64,000 nt of DNA, taken from contig LT598468.1 of assembly GCA_900074745.1 (NCBI GenBank), positions 1,542,753-1,606,752 on the forward strand. Reading direction: 5' to 3'. Source of the DNA: Lachancea mirantina. Its lineage: Eukaryota > Ascomycota > Saccharomycetes > Saccharomycetales > Saccharomycetaceae. The notes below the pieces were generated by a model, which saw only the letters and a program-made list of their open reading frames with translations, had not been told where the DNA came from and did no database searches. Numbering within the stretch: position 1 is the stretch's first letter; the number at the start of each line of letters is the position of its first letter. Positions 26,935 through 37,551 of the stretch are shown piece after piece. The position numbers and the translations under genes are program-made.

Positions 26935-29625
26935 ATGGATGTAGTGATTGAACACATACAGCTTCAGTTTTTGAAGGATTTCGAAGACAACATATGTGCT
27001 TTGCAAGTCAAGCAAAATGTGATGTGTTTTGCTTCGAAAGACGGGGAGGTCTTTGTCATCGATTTGCAGGTGCCGGCAACGGTACGCCGGTTTAGCGTGC
27101 CCTTACTGAGTAACAATCAGGAGAGGCTTCTGAAGTTATGGATGGCTCCCGATGGTACTTACCTTTTTATCAAGACTAGCTTTGCGAAATATTACTGCTG
27201 CGAAGTTCAGGCAGCGCTAAAAGAAATCCCACAAATCATCTCTTTAAAGAAACTCTCCAAGAGAAATTGTGATATACAAAGCGTTGACTGGATATATGAC
27301 CATCATGTCATATGTGGTACATCCGAAGGAAAAATTTATCTTGTTGATATTGCTCGCAGTGGAACCCCCACCAGATTGCTACATTGCGAGCATGCGATTG
27401 ACGGGGTGGCCTGCTGGCAGGAAAAATGTACAATTGTCGCAGCGGAGTCAGAGTTGATGCTTTGGCGAGAATCTCAAGATCTAGTTAAGTTGTTCGCTAA
27501 TCAGCCGCCAGATGAAATTGAGCATTTCAAGCAGTCCAACGTGCAATCGGGGACCAAGTTTGCACACCGTGATTTCATGTTTGCCTGGATAGTCGATACG
27601 GGCGTGATTTATGGAAAAGTTGATAGAGACAATGTGTTGGGCTCAGCGAATGTTTTGCTCAAAGTTTCGTTAGGCCTCTCGAATTTACCCATCCGCGATA
27701 TCTTGATTACTGACTATCATTTAATTTTATTACGTGGTGACGAAATTGTTGTCGTTAGTCAGCTCACAACCCAGATCGTTTATAAAAGCACTATATGGGC
27801 TCAAACTAATGAACATCTTCTAGGACTTTGTGTGGACTATTCACAACAGCCCCCAACGTATTGGTGCTACTCGGCTGGCAACATTTATGAAATCATAATA
27901 AAGAATGAGGAACATAATTTATGGCGAGTAATGTGTGATCAGAAGCTCTTTGATGATGCTTTGAAACTCCACTCGTTGACACAGCTCCACAGGGATGAAG
28001 TTTTAAGAGAAAAAGGGAACTATCTGTTTTATGAAAAACATTATCAGGAGGCCGCCAGCTGTTACGGCTCAAGTCGAATCTCGTCTGTTTCTGAAATTGC
28101 GTTAAAGTTCATGAACGTTGCGAAGTTAGAATCTCTTCAAAAATTTCTGCAAGAGAAGCTCAAACTTCTAGATCTTTCAGATCACAGTAAAGGATTTCTC
28201 TTGTCAAGTTGGATCTTATGGACTTTCTTACAATTGCTTAATGAAGTGGAAGAGACGATAAATGTTGAACGAGATCCTAACAAGATAAAAGATTTGCACG
28301 AACATAAAAGGCGGGTCGAAGAAGATCTTGATGATTTTTTGAAGGCCGAAGGCAAGTTTCTGGACAAAGCTACCGCCTATCAAATTATGTTTGATCAGAA
28401 CCGCAAAAGCCATGTCTTGAAATACGCCAAATCAATAAAAGACTTCGACTTCGTGCTCTTGTACTGGTTACGAGCGCAAAATTGGAACGAATCTTTGAAG
28501 ACGCTTTTAGCTTTGCAAGATCCACAGTCCATTTATCGATGTGCAACAACGCTTTTGATCAATGCACCGGATCCGACTATCCGAACCTGGATGCAGATAG
28601 AAGATTTAGACGCATCGGAGCTCATACAGTCTTTGTTGACATACTTTTCATGTTATATTGAGCAAAAAGGTGCCCAGCAAGCGCACAACAATTATGCATT
28701 GGTATATCTAAAGTGGTATATCACCAACAAAAGAGCCCAGCCTATTGTCTACAACACTGCAATTTACATGATGTTGGTTGGATCAGACGCAGGGAGCACA
28801 CAGGGGGAGGTCATTGACTTTCTTGAAGAACACATCCACAGTTATGACATGCTTTTCGTTCTAAGATTGAGTTTACGATTCCAACGCTTTCGTGTCGCAG
28901 TGCACGTTTACTCCAAACTAGAGTTATATGAAGACGCGGTTTCTTTGGCCCTCGAAAAGAACCAATTGGGTCTTGCAAAAGTTATTGCGAGCAACGAGCT
29001 TTTGGAAAATAATTCCGATCTTCGCCGAAAGTTGTGGCAGAAGATAGCACATTTTACTATTAAGCAAACGTCAGATATGAAACAAGCTGTTGCTACAATT
29101 CTGAGAGACTCCGAGGATATTCTGTCTTTCAAAGATTTACTGCCTTTGTTCGAAGATTTCACGACAATTGCAAACATAAAAGAAGAGCTTGTCAAGACTC
29201 TGGAACGGCATAACGCAGCCATGGCAGCAACTTCGGAGAGCATTAAAAGTACTATAAAAATCAAGAAAGAAATCACGGATGACATTCAAGCTTTAAATGA
29301 CCAGTATCGTGTGCTGGAACCCGGAGCATCTTGTGACAGCTGTCGCATGGTCTTGCAAACGCGGAAGTTTTTCGTTTTCCCCTGCGGGCATTGCTTTCAT
29401 AGAGACTGTCTCATTAAAGAGATCATGCAGTCAGCAGAGCTTACTTTGAAAAGTAAACTGGAATCGATGCAGAAAGCGCTGGTACGCCAACCAACCTCTG
29501 CTAAGGTTGCCGAACTTGATGAGATGCTCTCAACAAAATGCTGTTTGTGCAGCGTGATAAAAATTAATACAATTGACGAGCCTTTGATTTCTAAAGCTGG
29601 CTCATTGGAGGCATGGAAGGTCTAA
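26935..29625 (+). CDS. PEP3: Pep3/Vps18, CORVET and HOPS core subunit
   Basis: Vps18 is a core component of both endolysosomal tethering complexes, CORVET and HOPS. The 896-residue protein (918 in S. cerevisiae) has an N-terminal beta-propeller (about residues 1-330), an alpha-solenoid with clathrin-heavy-chain-type repeats (about 330-760) and a C-terminal RING-H2-like zinc domain. The last begins near residue 799: CDSC, then CGHCFHRDC and a final CCLC pair. A coiled segment precedes the RING. The start MDVVIEHIQLQF is the first ATG. It corresponds to YLR148W. Confidence 0.95.
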   Translation: MDVVIEHIQLQFLKDFEDNICALQVKQNVMCFASKDGEVFVIDLQVPATVRRFSVPLLSNNQERLLKLWMAPDGTYLFIKTSFAKYYCCEVQAALKEIPQIISLKKLSKRNCDIQSVDWIYDHHVICGTSEGKIYLVDIARSGTPTRLLHCEHAIDGVACWQEKCTIVAAESELMLWRESQDLVKLFANQPPDEIEHFKQSNVQSGTKFAHRDFMFAWIVDTGVIYGKVDRDNVLGSANVLLKVSLGLSNLPIRDILITDYHLILLRGDEIVVVSQLTTQIVYKSTIWAQTNEHLLGLCVDYSQQPPTYWCYSAGNIYEIIIKNEEHNLWRVMCDQKLFDDALKLHSLTQLHRDEVLREKGNYLFYEKHYQEAASCYGSSRISSVSEIALKFMNVAKLESLQKFLQEKLKLLDLSDHSKGFLLSSWILWTFLQLLNEVEETINVERDPNKIKDLHEHKRRVEEDLDDFLKAEGKFLDKATAYQIMFDQNRKSHVLKYAKSIKDFDFVLLYWLRAQNWNESLKTLLALQDPQSIYRCATTLLINAPDPTIRTWMQIEDLDASELIQSLLTYFSCYIEQKGAQQAHNNYALVYLKWYITNKRAQPIVYNTAIYMMLVGSDAGSTQGEVIDFLEEHIHSYDMLFVLRLSLRFQRFRVAVHVYSKLELYEDAVSLALEKNQLGLAKVIASNELLENNSDLRRKLWQKIAHFTIKQTSDMKQAVATILRDSEDILSFKDLLPLFEDFTTIANIKEELVKTLERHNAAMAATSESIKSTIKIKKEITDDIQALNDQYRVLEPGASCDSCRMVLQTRKFFVFPCGHCFHRDCLIKEIMQSAELTLKSKLESMQKALVRQPTSAKVAELDEMLSTKCCLCSVIKINTIDEPLISKAGSLEAWKV

Positions 29626-29805
29626 TTGATTTGCAGACCTCGCTACGGCTCGGTTGGTCCTCAAGAGACGTTTGGGGTTCATTCTGTCGTGCTCGTTCTA
29701 ATCAGTTGATCTGGAGACAGTATCATGTGACTATCATGTGACCACAACGAGCCCCATTTGTTCATTTGGTGAACTTGTTGTAGTCAGATAGATGCACATA
29801 TCAAA

Positions 29806-30444
29806 ATGAGTAGTAAAGTCAATCTCATCGCCACTGGACGAGAACTAGTGATGGGATCCAAAGAAATGCACGTTGAAGAGAGCCTGGTTGAGGATGAAGA
29901 ATTGAAAGAATTTGATGATAATGAGGAAGATCTGGTCGTTCAAGATATGGAGGACATACAAAATGAGGATGTTCCTAACGGCGTATCGGCGCGCGGCATA
30001 CCTGAAAAGCTTCTAGACATCCCAGAGTTCACAAGGAAGGACAAAACGTTGAATGAGATTTTGGACATGATGGAGGAAAACCCACCAATTATACCTGATG
30101 CAGTGATAGATTTTTACCTGACGCGAAACGGCTTTGATTGTTCTGACGTCAGAGTTAAACGATTGCTGGCCCTAGCCACACAGAAATTCGTGAGCGATAT
30201 TGCTGGCGACGCATATGAATACTCGCGTATCAGATCCGCTATCACTGTGCATAATTCGAACAATGGACAAGCGAGAGCTCGACAGCTGATATTGGGTCAG
30301 CAGCAACCGGGACAATTAACCCAGCAACAGCAGCAACAAAATGAAAAAACTAAAGCTAATAAGGTTGTCTTGACGGTAAATGATCTCAGCAGCGCTGTGT
30401 CAGAGTATGGTCTTAATGTCACGAGACCTGATTTTTACCGTTGA
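29806..30444 (+). CDS. TAF10: Taf10, TFIID and SAGA histone-fold subunit
   Basis: Taf10 is shared by TFIID and SAGA and pairs through its histone fold with Taf3, Taf8 or Spt7. The 212-residue protein (206 in S. cerevisiae) has a very acidic N-terminal third, then the conserved [19 protein letters not shown] start of the fold near residue 83, followed by DFYLTRNGF and the [14 protein letters not shown] helix. A glutamine-rich insert (QQQQQQNE, near residue 178) splits the fold before the final helix ([21 protein letters not shown]), as in other yeasts. It corresponds to YDR167W and lies directly before CDC37 as in S. cerevisiae. Confidence 0.96.
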   Translation: MSSKVNLIATGRELVMGSKEMHVEESLVEDEELKEFDDNEEDLVVQDMEDIQNEDVPNGVSARGIPEKLLDIPEFTRKDKTLNEILDMMEENPPIIPDAVIDFYLTRNGFDCSDVRVKRLLALATQKFVSDIAGDAYEYSRIRSAITVHNSNNGQARARQLILGQQQPGQLTQQQQQQNEKTKANKVVLTVNDLSSAVSEYGLNVTRPDFYR

Positions 30445-30578
30445 TGGAGACCTTTCCAGAATTTTCATATGGGTTAAGGTAATTAGAATATAATAAGCTC
30501 TGACAGGAATTAAGTCCACTATGTAAAAGTCGCCTTCAGAAGAGTGTTTACGACTCATTTCAACTTAAAGCCTAAGAA

Positions 30579-32078
30579 ATGCCAATCGACTATTCTAAAT
30601 GGGACAAAATTGAACTTTCTGATGATTCTGATATCGAGGTTCACCCAAATGTAGACAAAAAGTCATTCATCAAATGGAAGCAGCAGAGCATTCATGAGCA
30701 AAGATTACAAAGAAACCAGGACATCAAGAATTTGGAGTTTCAATTGCAGATGAATGATCGGCTTAATAGACGTGTCGATAAGATGTTGAACACGCTGAGC
30801 GATTCGGAGTTATTGAAGATGGACTCCGTCCAGCAGTTCTTAAATGCCAATTTCGACAAAACAGAGAGAGGTCAAGGTGACCACGTTGATCCCGACATGC
30901 CTACATACAACGAGATGGTGGAAGATCTTTTTGAACAAATGGAACTTAATGCGAAAAAGGAAGGTAAGGATCCCAAAGACGGTGCAGTTATTAGAGAAAT
31001 GATTCTTAGGCACAGGAAGAAGATTGACCAAGTCAACACACAAGCTACCGACAAGCTGTCGGAATTGTACCGCTTGAAAAACTCGCTTATATCATCGGAT
31101 GATATTCACACAGGTTTCGACAAGAGTTTCGTCAATAAGATGGCCGAGGGAGAGGATGCGTCTAAATTTATACCTAAACAACCAGCATCCGAGACATCAC
31201 TAATCGGCTCTCTTTCGCCGCCTCCGATGGAGTTCATTGATTTCAAAGACGATGCCATGAAATTGGCTCCCGAGACCTTGGCTTTTGGCAAGATCGCGCC
31301 CGACAAACTCAAAAAATCTGAAGAATTTCTCCTTCAGCATTTACCTATCATATCCGAACAACAAAAGGACGCTCTTATGATGACTGCTTTTGAACATCAA
31401 ATGGAAGGTGATGAAGTCAAGGCCTATCAAGCGATTCATCAATCGGAACTTTTGGCTTACATCAGAGAGCTTTATGATATCAAAAAAATTCCCTTTCTGA
31501 GGGCAGGCGAAATGACCAAAGTTATCAAAATGTTTTTCGAAAGGGTTTTCTTTAAGTCTGCTGACCGCGGAAGGGCCTCTTTTCTTGAATCGGTTCAGGC
31601 GAAGTTTGATCATGTAAAGCAGCGCGTGAAAGTTATGGAGCACGAGTCGCCTCAAGAAGGCGTCGAAACAATTCAACTTAAGTCCCTTGATGACTCTACA
31701 GAACTGCATATCAATCTACCTGATTTTAACTCAGAGGCATCTGAAGAGGTCGCAAGACGTGAAGCTTTCAACAAACTGCCAACTCAAATGCAGACGGCGG
31801 TTCAATCACAGAGTCTCGATCAAATAAATGAAGTATTTTCTGAAATGTCACTTGAGGAAGCTGAGCGTGTATTGGATATTTTCAATGAGGGAGGTATCAT
31901 TGGCATAAATGCCATACTTGAGGATGAAAGCGAATTCAAGGAATTGCAGGATCAGTACGAGTCGGAACGCAATGCGAATCAGTTGGAGGAGGGTGAAGAC
32001 GTTGCTCAGGATGTTTCAAAGCCGCTTGAGGAAGACTTAAATGAAGGTACCACTAATACATCAGACGTGGTGGATTAG
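30579..32078 (+). CDS. CDC37: Cdc37, Hsp90 kinase co-chaperone
   Basis: Cdc37 delivers client protein kinases to Hsp90. The 499-residue protein (506 in S. cerevisiae) begins MPIDYSKWDKIELSDDSDIE, with the CK2 sites Ser14 and Ser17 that are needed for kinase binding. The N-terminal kinase-binding coiled-coil domain follows, then the Hsp90-binding middle domain (about residues 250-370, including HQMEGDEVKAYQAIHQSELL) and a helical C-terminal domain. The tail is acidic. It converges on GID11 with an 88-base gap, and matches YDR168W. Confidence 0.97.
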   Translation: MPIDYSKWDKIELSDDSDIEVHPNVDKKSFIKWKQQSIHEQRLQRNQDIKNLEFQLQMNDRLNRRVDKMLNTLSDSELLKMDSVQQFLNANFDKTERGQGDHVDPDMPTYNEMVEDLFEQMELNAKKEGKDPKDGAVIREMILRHRKKIDQVNTQATDKLSELYRLKNSLISSDDIHTGFDKSFVNKMAEGEDASKFIPKQPASETSLIGSLSPPPMEFIDFKDDAMKLAPETLAFGKIAPDKLKKSEEFLLQHLPIISEQQKDALMMTAFEHQMEGDEVKAYQAIHQSELLAYIRELYDIKKIPFLRAGEMTKVIKMFFERVFFKSADRGRASFLESVQAKFDHVKQRVKVMEHESPQEGVETIQLKSLDDSTELHINLPDFNSEASEEVARREAFNKLPTQMQTAVQSQSLDQINEVFSEMSLEEAERVLDIFNEGGIIGINAILEDESEFKELQDQYESERNANQLEEGEDVAQDVSKPLEEDLNEGTTNTSDVVD

Positions 32079-32166
32079 TTGAGAGCTTTTTGGCAGCGGA
32101 CTTGATCTCATTTGATGCTTGCTATCATACCATAACGTCAATATGCGATTTTACATATATCACTAA

Positions 32167-34167
32167 CTAGCAGAAGTCATAACTGGAAAAGCTTCTACGA
32201 GCCCATGAATTGATGTTCCACTTCATAATTCCATAGCCTGTTCCTACGACTAAAGCGCTTCCTTCCGCATCATCCATCCAATCAATGCCCGAAATATGGT
32301 TTTCCTCCATCGGATATAGCGCATCCGTCTCAAGAGGTGATGAAAATTCACCTTGTCTTGACGCGAGTACTCCCTGTTGGGCAAGTACTGGTTCGAAAAC
32401 ATGATTTCTGGGCCTTGCGTACGCTTCGGCTGACTCGTGTACAACCTCAGAGGAGCTGTCATCGGTTTCACTATCGTTAAAGCTCAAGGAAGAAGAGTTG
32501 GAAGTATTTTCTCTTCTCAAAGTGGAAGAAAGATAGTTATAATTGTCTACCGCACGATAGTTTTGTTCAGAATAGCGCGCCTCTAATATCGTCGGATCGA
32601 TGGAGTCTAAACAGGCAAATGCAGAGGGCTGAGATGTCGAAACTCTCCTTACTCTAAAAGGCTGCCTTAGGTTATCTCCCTCTTGAGTCTCTCGGGGATA
32701 CAACGGTTCCATAAAATTATTGCTAATACAATTGACAGCTTTGGGGAAAGGGAGGAGTATGGGAGCCATTTCGCTCACCGGAATTTGAGTCGCAGATGTT
32801 ACGAAGCGGTTGCTAAATTGGGCAGGCAACGAACTTCTCCTTGCATTAAGTGGAAAATTTTGATCTGTACTCGTGGTTATTCTGTCTGGTACAATGATGA
32901 CCTGGTGATTAGAAAAGTTTCTCGTGTCAACAACGTGAACGCGTCCTTGATGTTCTGAAATAAACAATAAATCGTCTAAACCCCGGCTAAATTTGCATAC
33001 CCTAAATGCGCCATTTTGAGCGTGCTTTCTGGTGGAAGAAATTTGTGTCAAAGGAGCATCCATCTTGCGAATATCGTACAAGAAGCAAGTCCCATTCTGG
33101 AATACCGTGGCAAATAGAAGATCATTTTCACTAAAACTGGTGTGAAAACCATGATCGCCTCCACTTGCTTCATAAATGTGATCAACAAAACCTGAAGAAT
33201 CCGGCATTGCGTACCTAGGGATCCTTTTCATGCGTACAACTGAACTGCCCCATTCCGGTTGGGTGTCATATTGGAGGGAAAAAAACCCCGTTGCTTCGTT
33301 GTGCTGGTATACTGCAAACTTACTCGAATCTCCCGACGTGATGAGTGTTTGGCCGTCGTGAGAGATGCATGCATTGTTCAACGGAAATTTTAGATCCGAG
33401 TATCTTTTTGTGAGTTGGACGCCGCGATTACTGATATCGCATTGATATAAATGCGCATCATTGTTGCATGCAAATAAATCATATTGTTGGTTTGATCGTT
33501 GGTACATTGTAACGCAGTTGTTGATGTACTGCCCCAGCCTGTATGTCAAACAACGATTTGTGTCTTCGTTGTACAGGGAAAGAGTACCTTTCCAGGATGC
33601 TTCGTTGCTATAACTTGAGTGTTCATTTAGAATGCTCGGATCCGCTATCCTAATAGGCTCGACGTTTTGAGATTGCGAGTTGGAGTCGCTTTCGGTCAGA
33701 TCGCTCAGCGTGACCACATGTCGACTTTCTCCCAAGCTGCCATTGTCGTCTGGTCCCATCAATCCTCCGGATGCAATCAGGCCGTTCTTTTCATCGAAAC
33801 ACCGCGATTTGAAATCGAGCTCAACGACTTTGTGGGACGGTGTGTGTTGCTCCTCGCCTTTCGGCCGGTTCGGAACGCTGCTTCGCCTCCCACGGGATAC
33901 TTTTTCGCGGCCCTTCTGATAGATTGTCTTAGATGGAGCCGAAATGCTGGGCCTCGTGTCTAAAACTCGAATGCTGTGATCGAAAATGTAGTATAGTTTC
34001 CCGGGATGCCTTGATGAGTGTTTTATGCAGTTTCTCAACTGCCAATGATTTATAGAGACTCGTGTATCAAACAGTTTTAGGGAAGGCATCATATAACTTT
34101 GGAATAACCTTTCGGAAGCAAAAGCTTCCCCATCATGAGTTCCCTCCCCACCATGGTCAATAGTCAT
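32167..34167 (-). CDS. GID11: Gid11-like substrate receptor of the GID ubiquitin ligase
   Basis: In S. cerevisiae the YLR149C product, Gid11, is a GID E3-ligase receptor that recognises N-terminal threonine. This 666-residue protein (730 in S. cerevisiae) shows WD40-like blades in its N-terminal half and end: LYYIFDHSIRVLDTRPSI near residue 55, ACNNDAHLYQCDI, SHDGQTLITSGDSSKFAVY, FLYDIRKMD and the closing ISGIDWMDDAEGSALVVGTGYG. A low-complexity, serine-rich insert lies around residues 540-590. Placement between CDC37 and STB3 fits the interleaved order (YLR149C next to YLR150W). The assignment is by synteny and WD-like pattern. Confidence 0.83.
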   Translation of the reverse strand: MTIDHGGEGTHDGEAFASERLFQSYMMPSLKLFDTRVSINHWQLRNCIKHSSRHPGKLYYIFDHSIRVLDTRPSISAPSKTIYQKGREKVSRGRRSSVPNRPKGEEQHTPSHKVVELDFKSRCFDEKNGLIASGGLMGPDDNGSLGESRHVVTLSDLTESDSNSQSQNVEPIRIADPSILNEHSSYSNEASWKGTLSLYNEDTNRCLTYRLGQYINNCVTMYQRSNQQYDLFACNNDAHLYQCDISNRGVQLTKRYSDLKFPLNNACISHDGQTLITSGDSSKFAVYQHNEATGFFSLQYDTQPEWGSSVVRMKRIPRYAMPDSSGFVDHIYEASGGDHGFHTSFSENDLLFATVFQNGTCFLYDIRKMDAPLTQISSTRKHAQNGAFRVCKFSRGLDDLLFISEHQGRVHVVDTRNFSNHQVIIVPDRITTSTDQNFPLNARRSSLPAQFSNRFVTSATQIPVSEMAPILLPFPKAVNCISNNFMEPLYPRETQEGDNLRQPFRVRRVSTSQPSAFACLDSIDPTILEARYSEQNYRAVDNYNYLSSTLRRENTSNSSSLSFNDSETDDSSSEVVHESAEAYARPRNHVFEPVLAQQGVLASRQGEFSSPLETDALYPMEENHISGIDWMDDAEGSALVVGTGYGIMKWNINSWARRSFSSYDFC

Positions 34168-34456
34168 TTGTATAGCAAAAAATGCTGGTATTAAAAACTA
34201 GCGTTTCAAATGCAGCGCAGAAAAGTGGAATAAAATCCAAGTGTCTTTTTGCCTCTCTGTAGATCTCACTAGTCTAGTCGTCTTTATTAAGAGCTAGTTG
34301 GAGAATTAAATATTACGAGTTTTGAATTTTCTGAAAGACCCCATGACTTAAACGTGTATCAATCACCCCCTTGACCGTTAAATTTGAGTCAAAGAAAACC
34401 ATGATTTTATGCGGAGAAGAGGAAATGAGTCACGTGATTCTTCGGATTAAACCCAT

Positions 34457-35794
34457 CTAAGATTTAAGGCTCATCAATAGGAAAGCTGCGTCTTCTGGGT
34501 CTTCAGCACCGCGGTGTGTCCGTTTTTTGCTTGTATCCGCTGTTGGAAGCTTCGGAGAAGTGGCTAATGCCATGCGTGGTGGCTGTTGCAACGGAGCAGT
34601 GGGCTCTAATTGAGGGGATTGTACACTTGAGCGATCGCTACTGTTTCTCAAGGAGGCCGCACCTATGCGCTCCCAGTCTTCTTCGTCCGTGTCGGACTGG
34701 TCAAGATCGCGCAGTGGCTGAGGAGACGTGCTGCTGAAGTTGCTGTGCGAGACTTTTTCTCCGCCACCAACTGGTAAACTCTCGACAGCTTTTTGAAGCG
34801 GACTCACGCGATGACTGGCATGCGCCAGTAACGTTGATCGTATCGAAGATTCTTTGGAGAACGACATCCGGGCCTCCCTATTGTGTAAACGGTTGGCGCC
34901 CAGGTCCTGGTCGTGGTCCACCGAGGCCTGCAGGTCCGTCGAACTGCGACTTTTCAAGTCCAATGCCGCCGTTGTGATTAGTTCGGTGCTTCCACTGGAC
35001 CCCAGGCTCACCACTGACCCCCTAAAGGAGCCCGGTTTCGATATTGACTGAGCCCGCACTTTGGATGACGACCGGCGCCGATTGTTTTTCAGTAGCGGAC
35101 GGATAGAGGGCCACTTAAGCTCATTATCGAGGTCCTCCGGCGCGTCTGCAAAAACGACGCTCGATTTCCGTCTCTTCATTACATCATAATTTGTGGCATG
35201 AGATGCGTCCTCTTCATCGGCGTCAATATCTTCGTCCTCTTCTTCAGACGCTAGCGCATTCTCATCAAATAGGAACCCTGCCTGGGACCCGCTTCCGAAG
35301 AGGAATTCACGCTCCTTTCGCGAGCCGTGTCTCTTGCTGCTACTGCTGCGTCGTCTCTCCTGCGAAACCGCGTCTTTTATTTTGGCATTGGCTATGTTTG
35401 TCGCTTCACGCTCTTTTTCGAACACTTCTGGATCGACCTTGCGTGCAGACCACTGGCCCCACCCTATCTTGGCAAAAACTACTCCATTCTGTGCATCCCC
35501 TGTTTCGAGCACGCCCATGATGACACGCCTCTGCTTCGAGGCCGATAGCGCTTTGAAACCGGGGATCGCTTCTGCAAGTGCTTGCGTAATGAACCGGATG
35601 GCCAATGGACCCTTGATCAGTAATAACTGCGAAAGTATTTCAGGCGTGACTTTTTGAGCCACGTTCGACTGCTTGGTGTCCTTGTGTGACGTTTCACGCA
35701 CGATATCGTTTTTTGGGCGCGCGGTCCAACGTTCCTCCCCTATTGCTGCCAATTTGGCCTCATTCTCCTGCGGTGATACTCCTTTAGTGCTCAT
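34457..35794 (-). CDS. STB3: Stb3, RRPE-binding repressor of ribosome-biogenesis genes
   Basis: Stb3 binds the RRPE element (TGAAAAATTTT) and recruits Sin3/Rpd3 to repress ribosome-biogenesis genes in poor nutrients. The frame is open upstream to a TTG at 35866, but the first ATG is at 35794, giving 445 residues (513 in S. cerevisiae). The conserved Stb3 domain covers about residues 50-125: TPEILSQLLLIKGPLAIRFI, PGFKALSASKQRRVIMGVLE and FAKIGWGQWSARK. The rest is Ser-rich with RRRSSSSKR-type kinase-target sites, an acidic patch and no other fold. It corresponds to YDR169C. Confidence 0.93.
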   Translation of the reverse strand: MSTKGVSPQENEAKLAAIGEERWTARPKNDIVRETSHKDTKQSNVAQKVTPEILSQLLLIKGPLAIRFITQALAEAIPGFKALSASKQRRVIMGVLETGDAQNGVVFAKIGWGQWSARKVDPEVFEKEREATNIANAKIKDAVSQERRRSSSSKRHGSRKEREFLFGSGSQAGFLFDENALASEEEDEDIDADEEDASHATNYDVMKRRKSSVVFADAPEDLDNELKWPSIRPLLKNNRRRSSSKVRAQSISKPGSFRGSVVSLGSSGSTELITTAALDLKSRSSTDLQASVDHDQDLGANRLHNREARMSFSKESSIRSTLLAHASHRVSPLQKAVESLPVGGGEKVSHSNFSSTSPQPLRDLDQSDTDEEDWERIGAASLRNSSDRSSVQSPQLEPTAPLQQPPRMALATSPKLPTADTSKKRTHRGAEDPEDAAFLLMSLKS

Positions 35795-37551
35795 TTGATA
35801 GCTAGCTTGGCCAAAACTACTAGCTGACTCTTTGCATGAAGACTTTAATGCGCGTGCATTTTTCAAACTTTAATTTTTTTTATAACGTCTTTCCCCTCAA
35901 TCTCTAATAATTAAGCACGCGCCAAAGTCTGGAGGGGCAGGAACCATCAATAGAAAGGACCTTTTGGGTCAATGCGGATCTTCGATTTGACCGTTGTCAA
36001 GATTCACATGTTTCCCATCTTTCCTGTTGGGACTGGGAAACCGCCATTTCTTAAAGATCATCTCGACATCTTAGCAATGTAACAAGCACAGCCCATTATG
36101 TGAAAAAACTATCATAAGCGGTAAAACGAAAACGATCATGGCGCCTTTTGGTTCTGGCGCTGAAAGTTGTTCTTCGTTTTCTTACGGCGCGCTGTATTAA
36201 CAAAACTGAAATTTTACACTCAGAGAGTACTAAGGGATGCCCTTCGCAACATGAAGATGAAAGCTCTACGTTGAACAGCCTTCCTGCCTTTCCATTACGA
36301 ACACTCGTGTTTATCCATTGGCGTAAGGGTATCTCGCTCCTAAAGACACCAGGATTATTGTTATATAGTGAATTGAGAACCAGCGGCGCGATGATCGTAA
36401 ACAGCTTTTTCTAACTAAATTCTTTTTTTTTTTCCCTGGCGTTGGAACAATGTCAGTGGGCGAATGGTGTGGTGGTAATCACGAACAATGCCAATGACAA
36501 GAGATGTACTAAGAGCTGAAGATACTGTAATTTGATACTTAGTGTTGTGCTGGGATTTGAGTTTATTTTAAGGTTGTGACTTTCTCCATTAGCAAATAAA
36601 CCGTCAGTCACCAAAATACCATATATATATATGTATGTATTGGGGCTTTCTTAAAAGCACAACATTCTCCCCGCAGCTAAAGCTTTTGAACTTCGACTAT
36701 ATTTCTGAATATTTTGGAGGACGAAGGAATCAGTAACTCTCATGATCAATACATTCTATCGCTATGTCGCTACCACTCCCACCTAATGCTCTTATAATCA
36801 ATTTACGTTTTCAAGAGATTAGAGAACATTAAGAAAGGTATGATAAACGTCTATCACCGAGAAGTCAGCAAAATCCGGCAAAAACGAGAACAAGAAGTAG
36901 AAGTTCAACTGTCGTCACCGACCTAATTAGGCGGGCATTCGACTTCGTAATCGTCAATCGTTGTTAAGTGTTCTCTCAACCAGGTAAACTAAATAAAAAC
37001 GCCTTAGGTCACATTTGGAACAGAAATTGGGAGGAGAACTTCTACAATAATTGCTGAATCTTGGCATCAAAACGGTGTCACTCAGACTCATGAGATAGTG
37101 ACCGATTTCCGGTAGCACCACGAAAGACCTTCAGATGAGTCCGCTAGTTCGTATAAAACGACAACATAAATACAAAGACAATGTACGAGCCATTGAAATT
37201 AGCGTTTTGTGGATCGCAATTTAGCTCCGGTCAGTCCCATGAGGCTACTTATCCCCCGGGGCGGTGATTAAAGCTTGTTTTGAAGTTATCTCGATGATTT
37301 TCGCAAAGACTACGTTTTTCGCGATGCCGGACCAGATTTTACTCACGCGCTGATTCCCAGAAAATTTTTCAAAATTTTCGGGACATCGTTTCGCTGGCAA
37401 GGCTGGACGGTAGCAGGTGAGCCCGTCTCTGTCTGCAATTCACTCCATAACATACAAGTAGTTAAGATACTTTAGTTAAGTTTTCTTGTGTAGGAGCTAG
37501 AAACAAATATCTTACAGGGCCTGTTCGATTACCATAAGGGAGCATTGAACT
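35795..37551. other. Long divergent intergenic region STB3/STM1
   Basis: At 1.75 kb, the longest unexplained gap among the conserved genes. I see no protein gene: an 88-codon frame at 36148 starts at TTG. It contains an alternating (TA) tract near 36621-36637 and an exact RRPE at 37361-37371. Both flanking genes concern growth control (Stb3, Stm1). It could hold long promoters or a non-coding transcript; I could not identify a tRNA, snoRNA or centromere in it. Confidence 0.45.
37361..37371 (-). promoter_or_regulatory. RRPE element (TGAAAAATTTT) upstream of STM1
   Basis: The minus strand reads TGAAAAATTTT exactly, the Stb3-binding RRPE consensus. It lies about 180 bases before the STM1 start. 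STB3, which encodes the factor that binds this element in S. cerevisiae, is the divergent neighbour. Confidence 0.55.

Noticed and set aside
34425-34445. CACGTGA with nearby AT-rich DNA as a possible centromere CDEI
   Set aside because: No long AT-only CDEII and no CDEIII-type CCGAA element follows; a plain Cbf1 site is simpler.
35795-35866. N-terminal extension of Stb3
   Set aside because: The extra 24 codons need a TTG start; the first ATG is at 35794.
36148-36414. 88-codon frame in the STB3-STM1 gap
   Set aside because: Begins at TTG and shows no conserved pattern.
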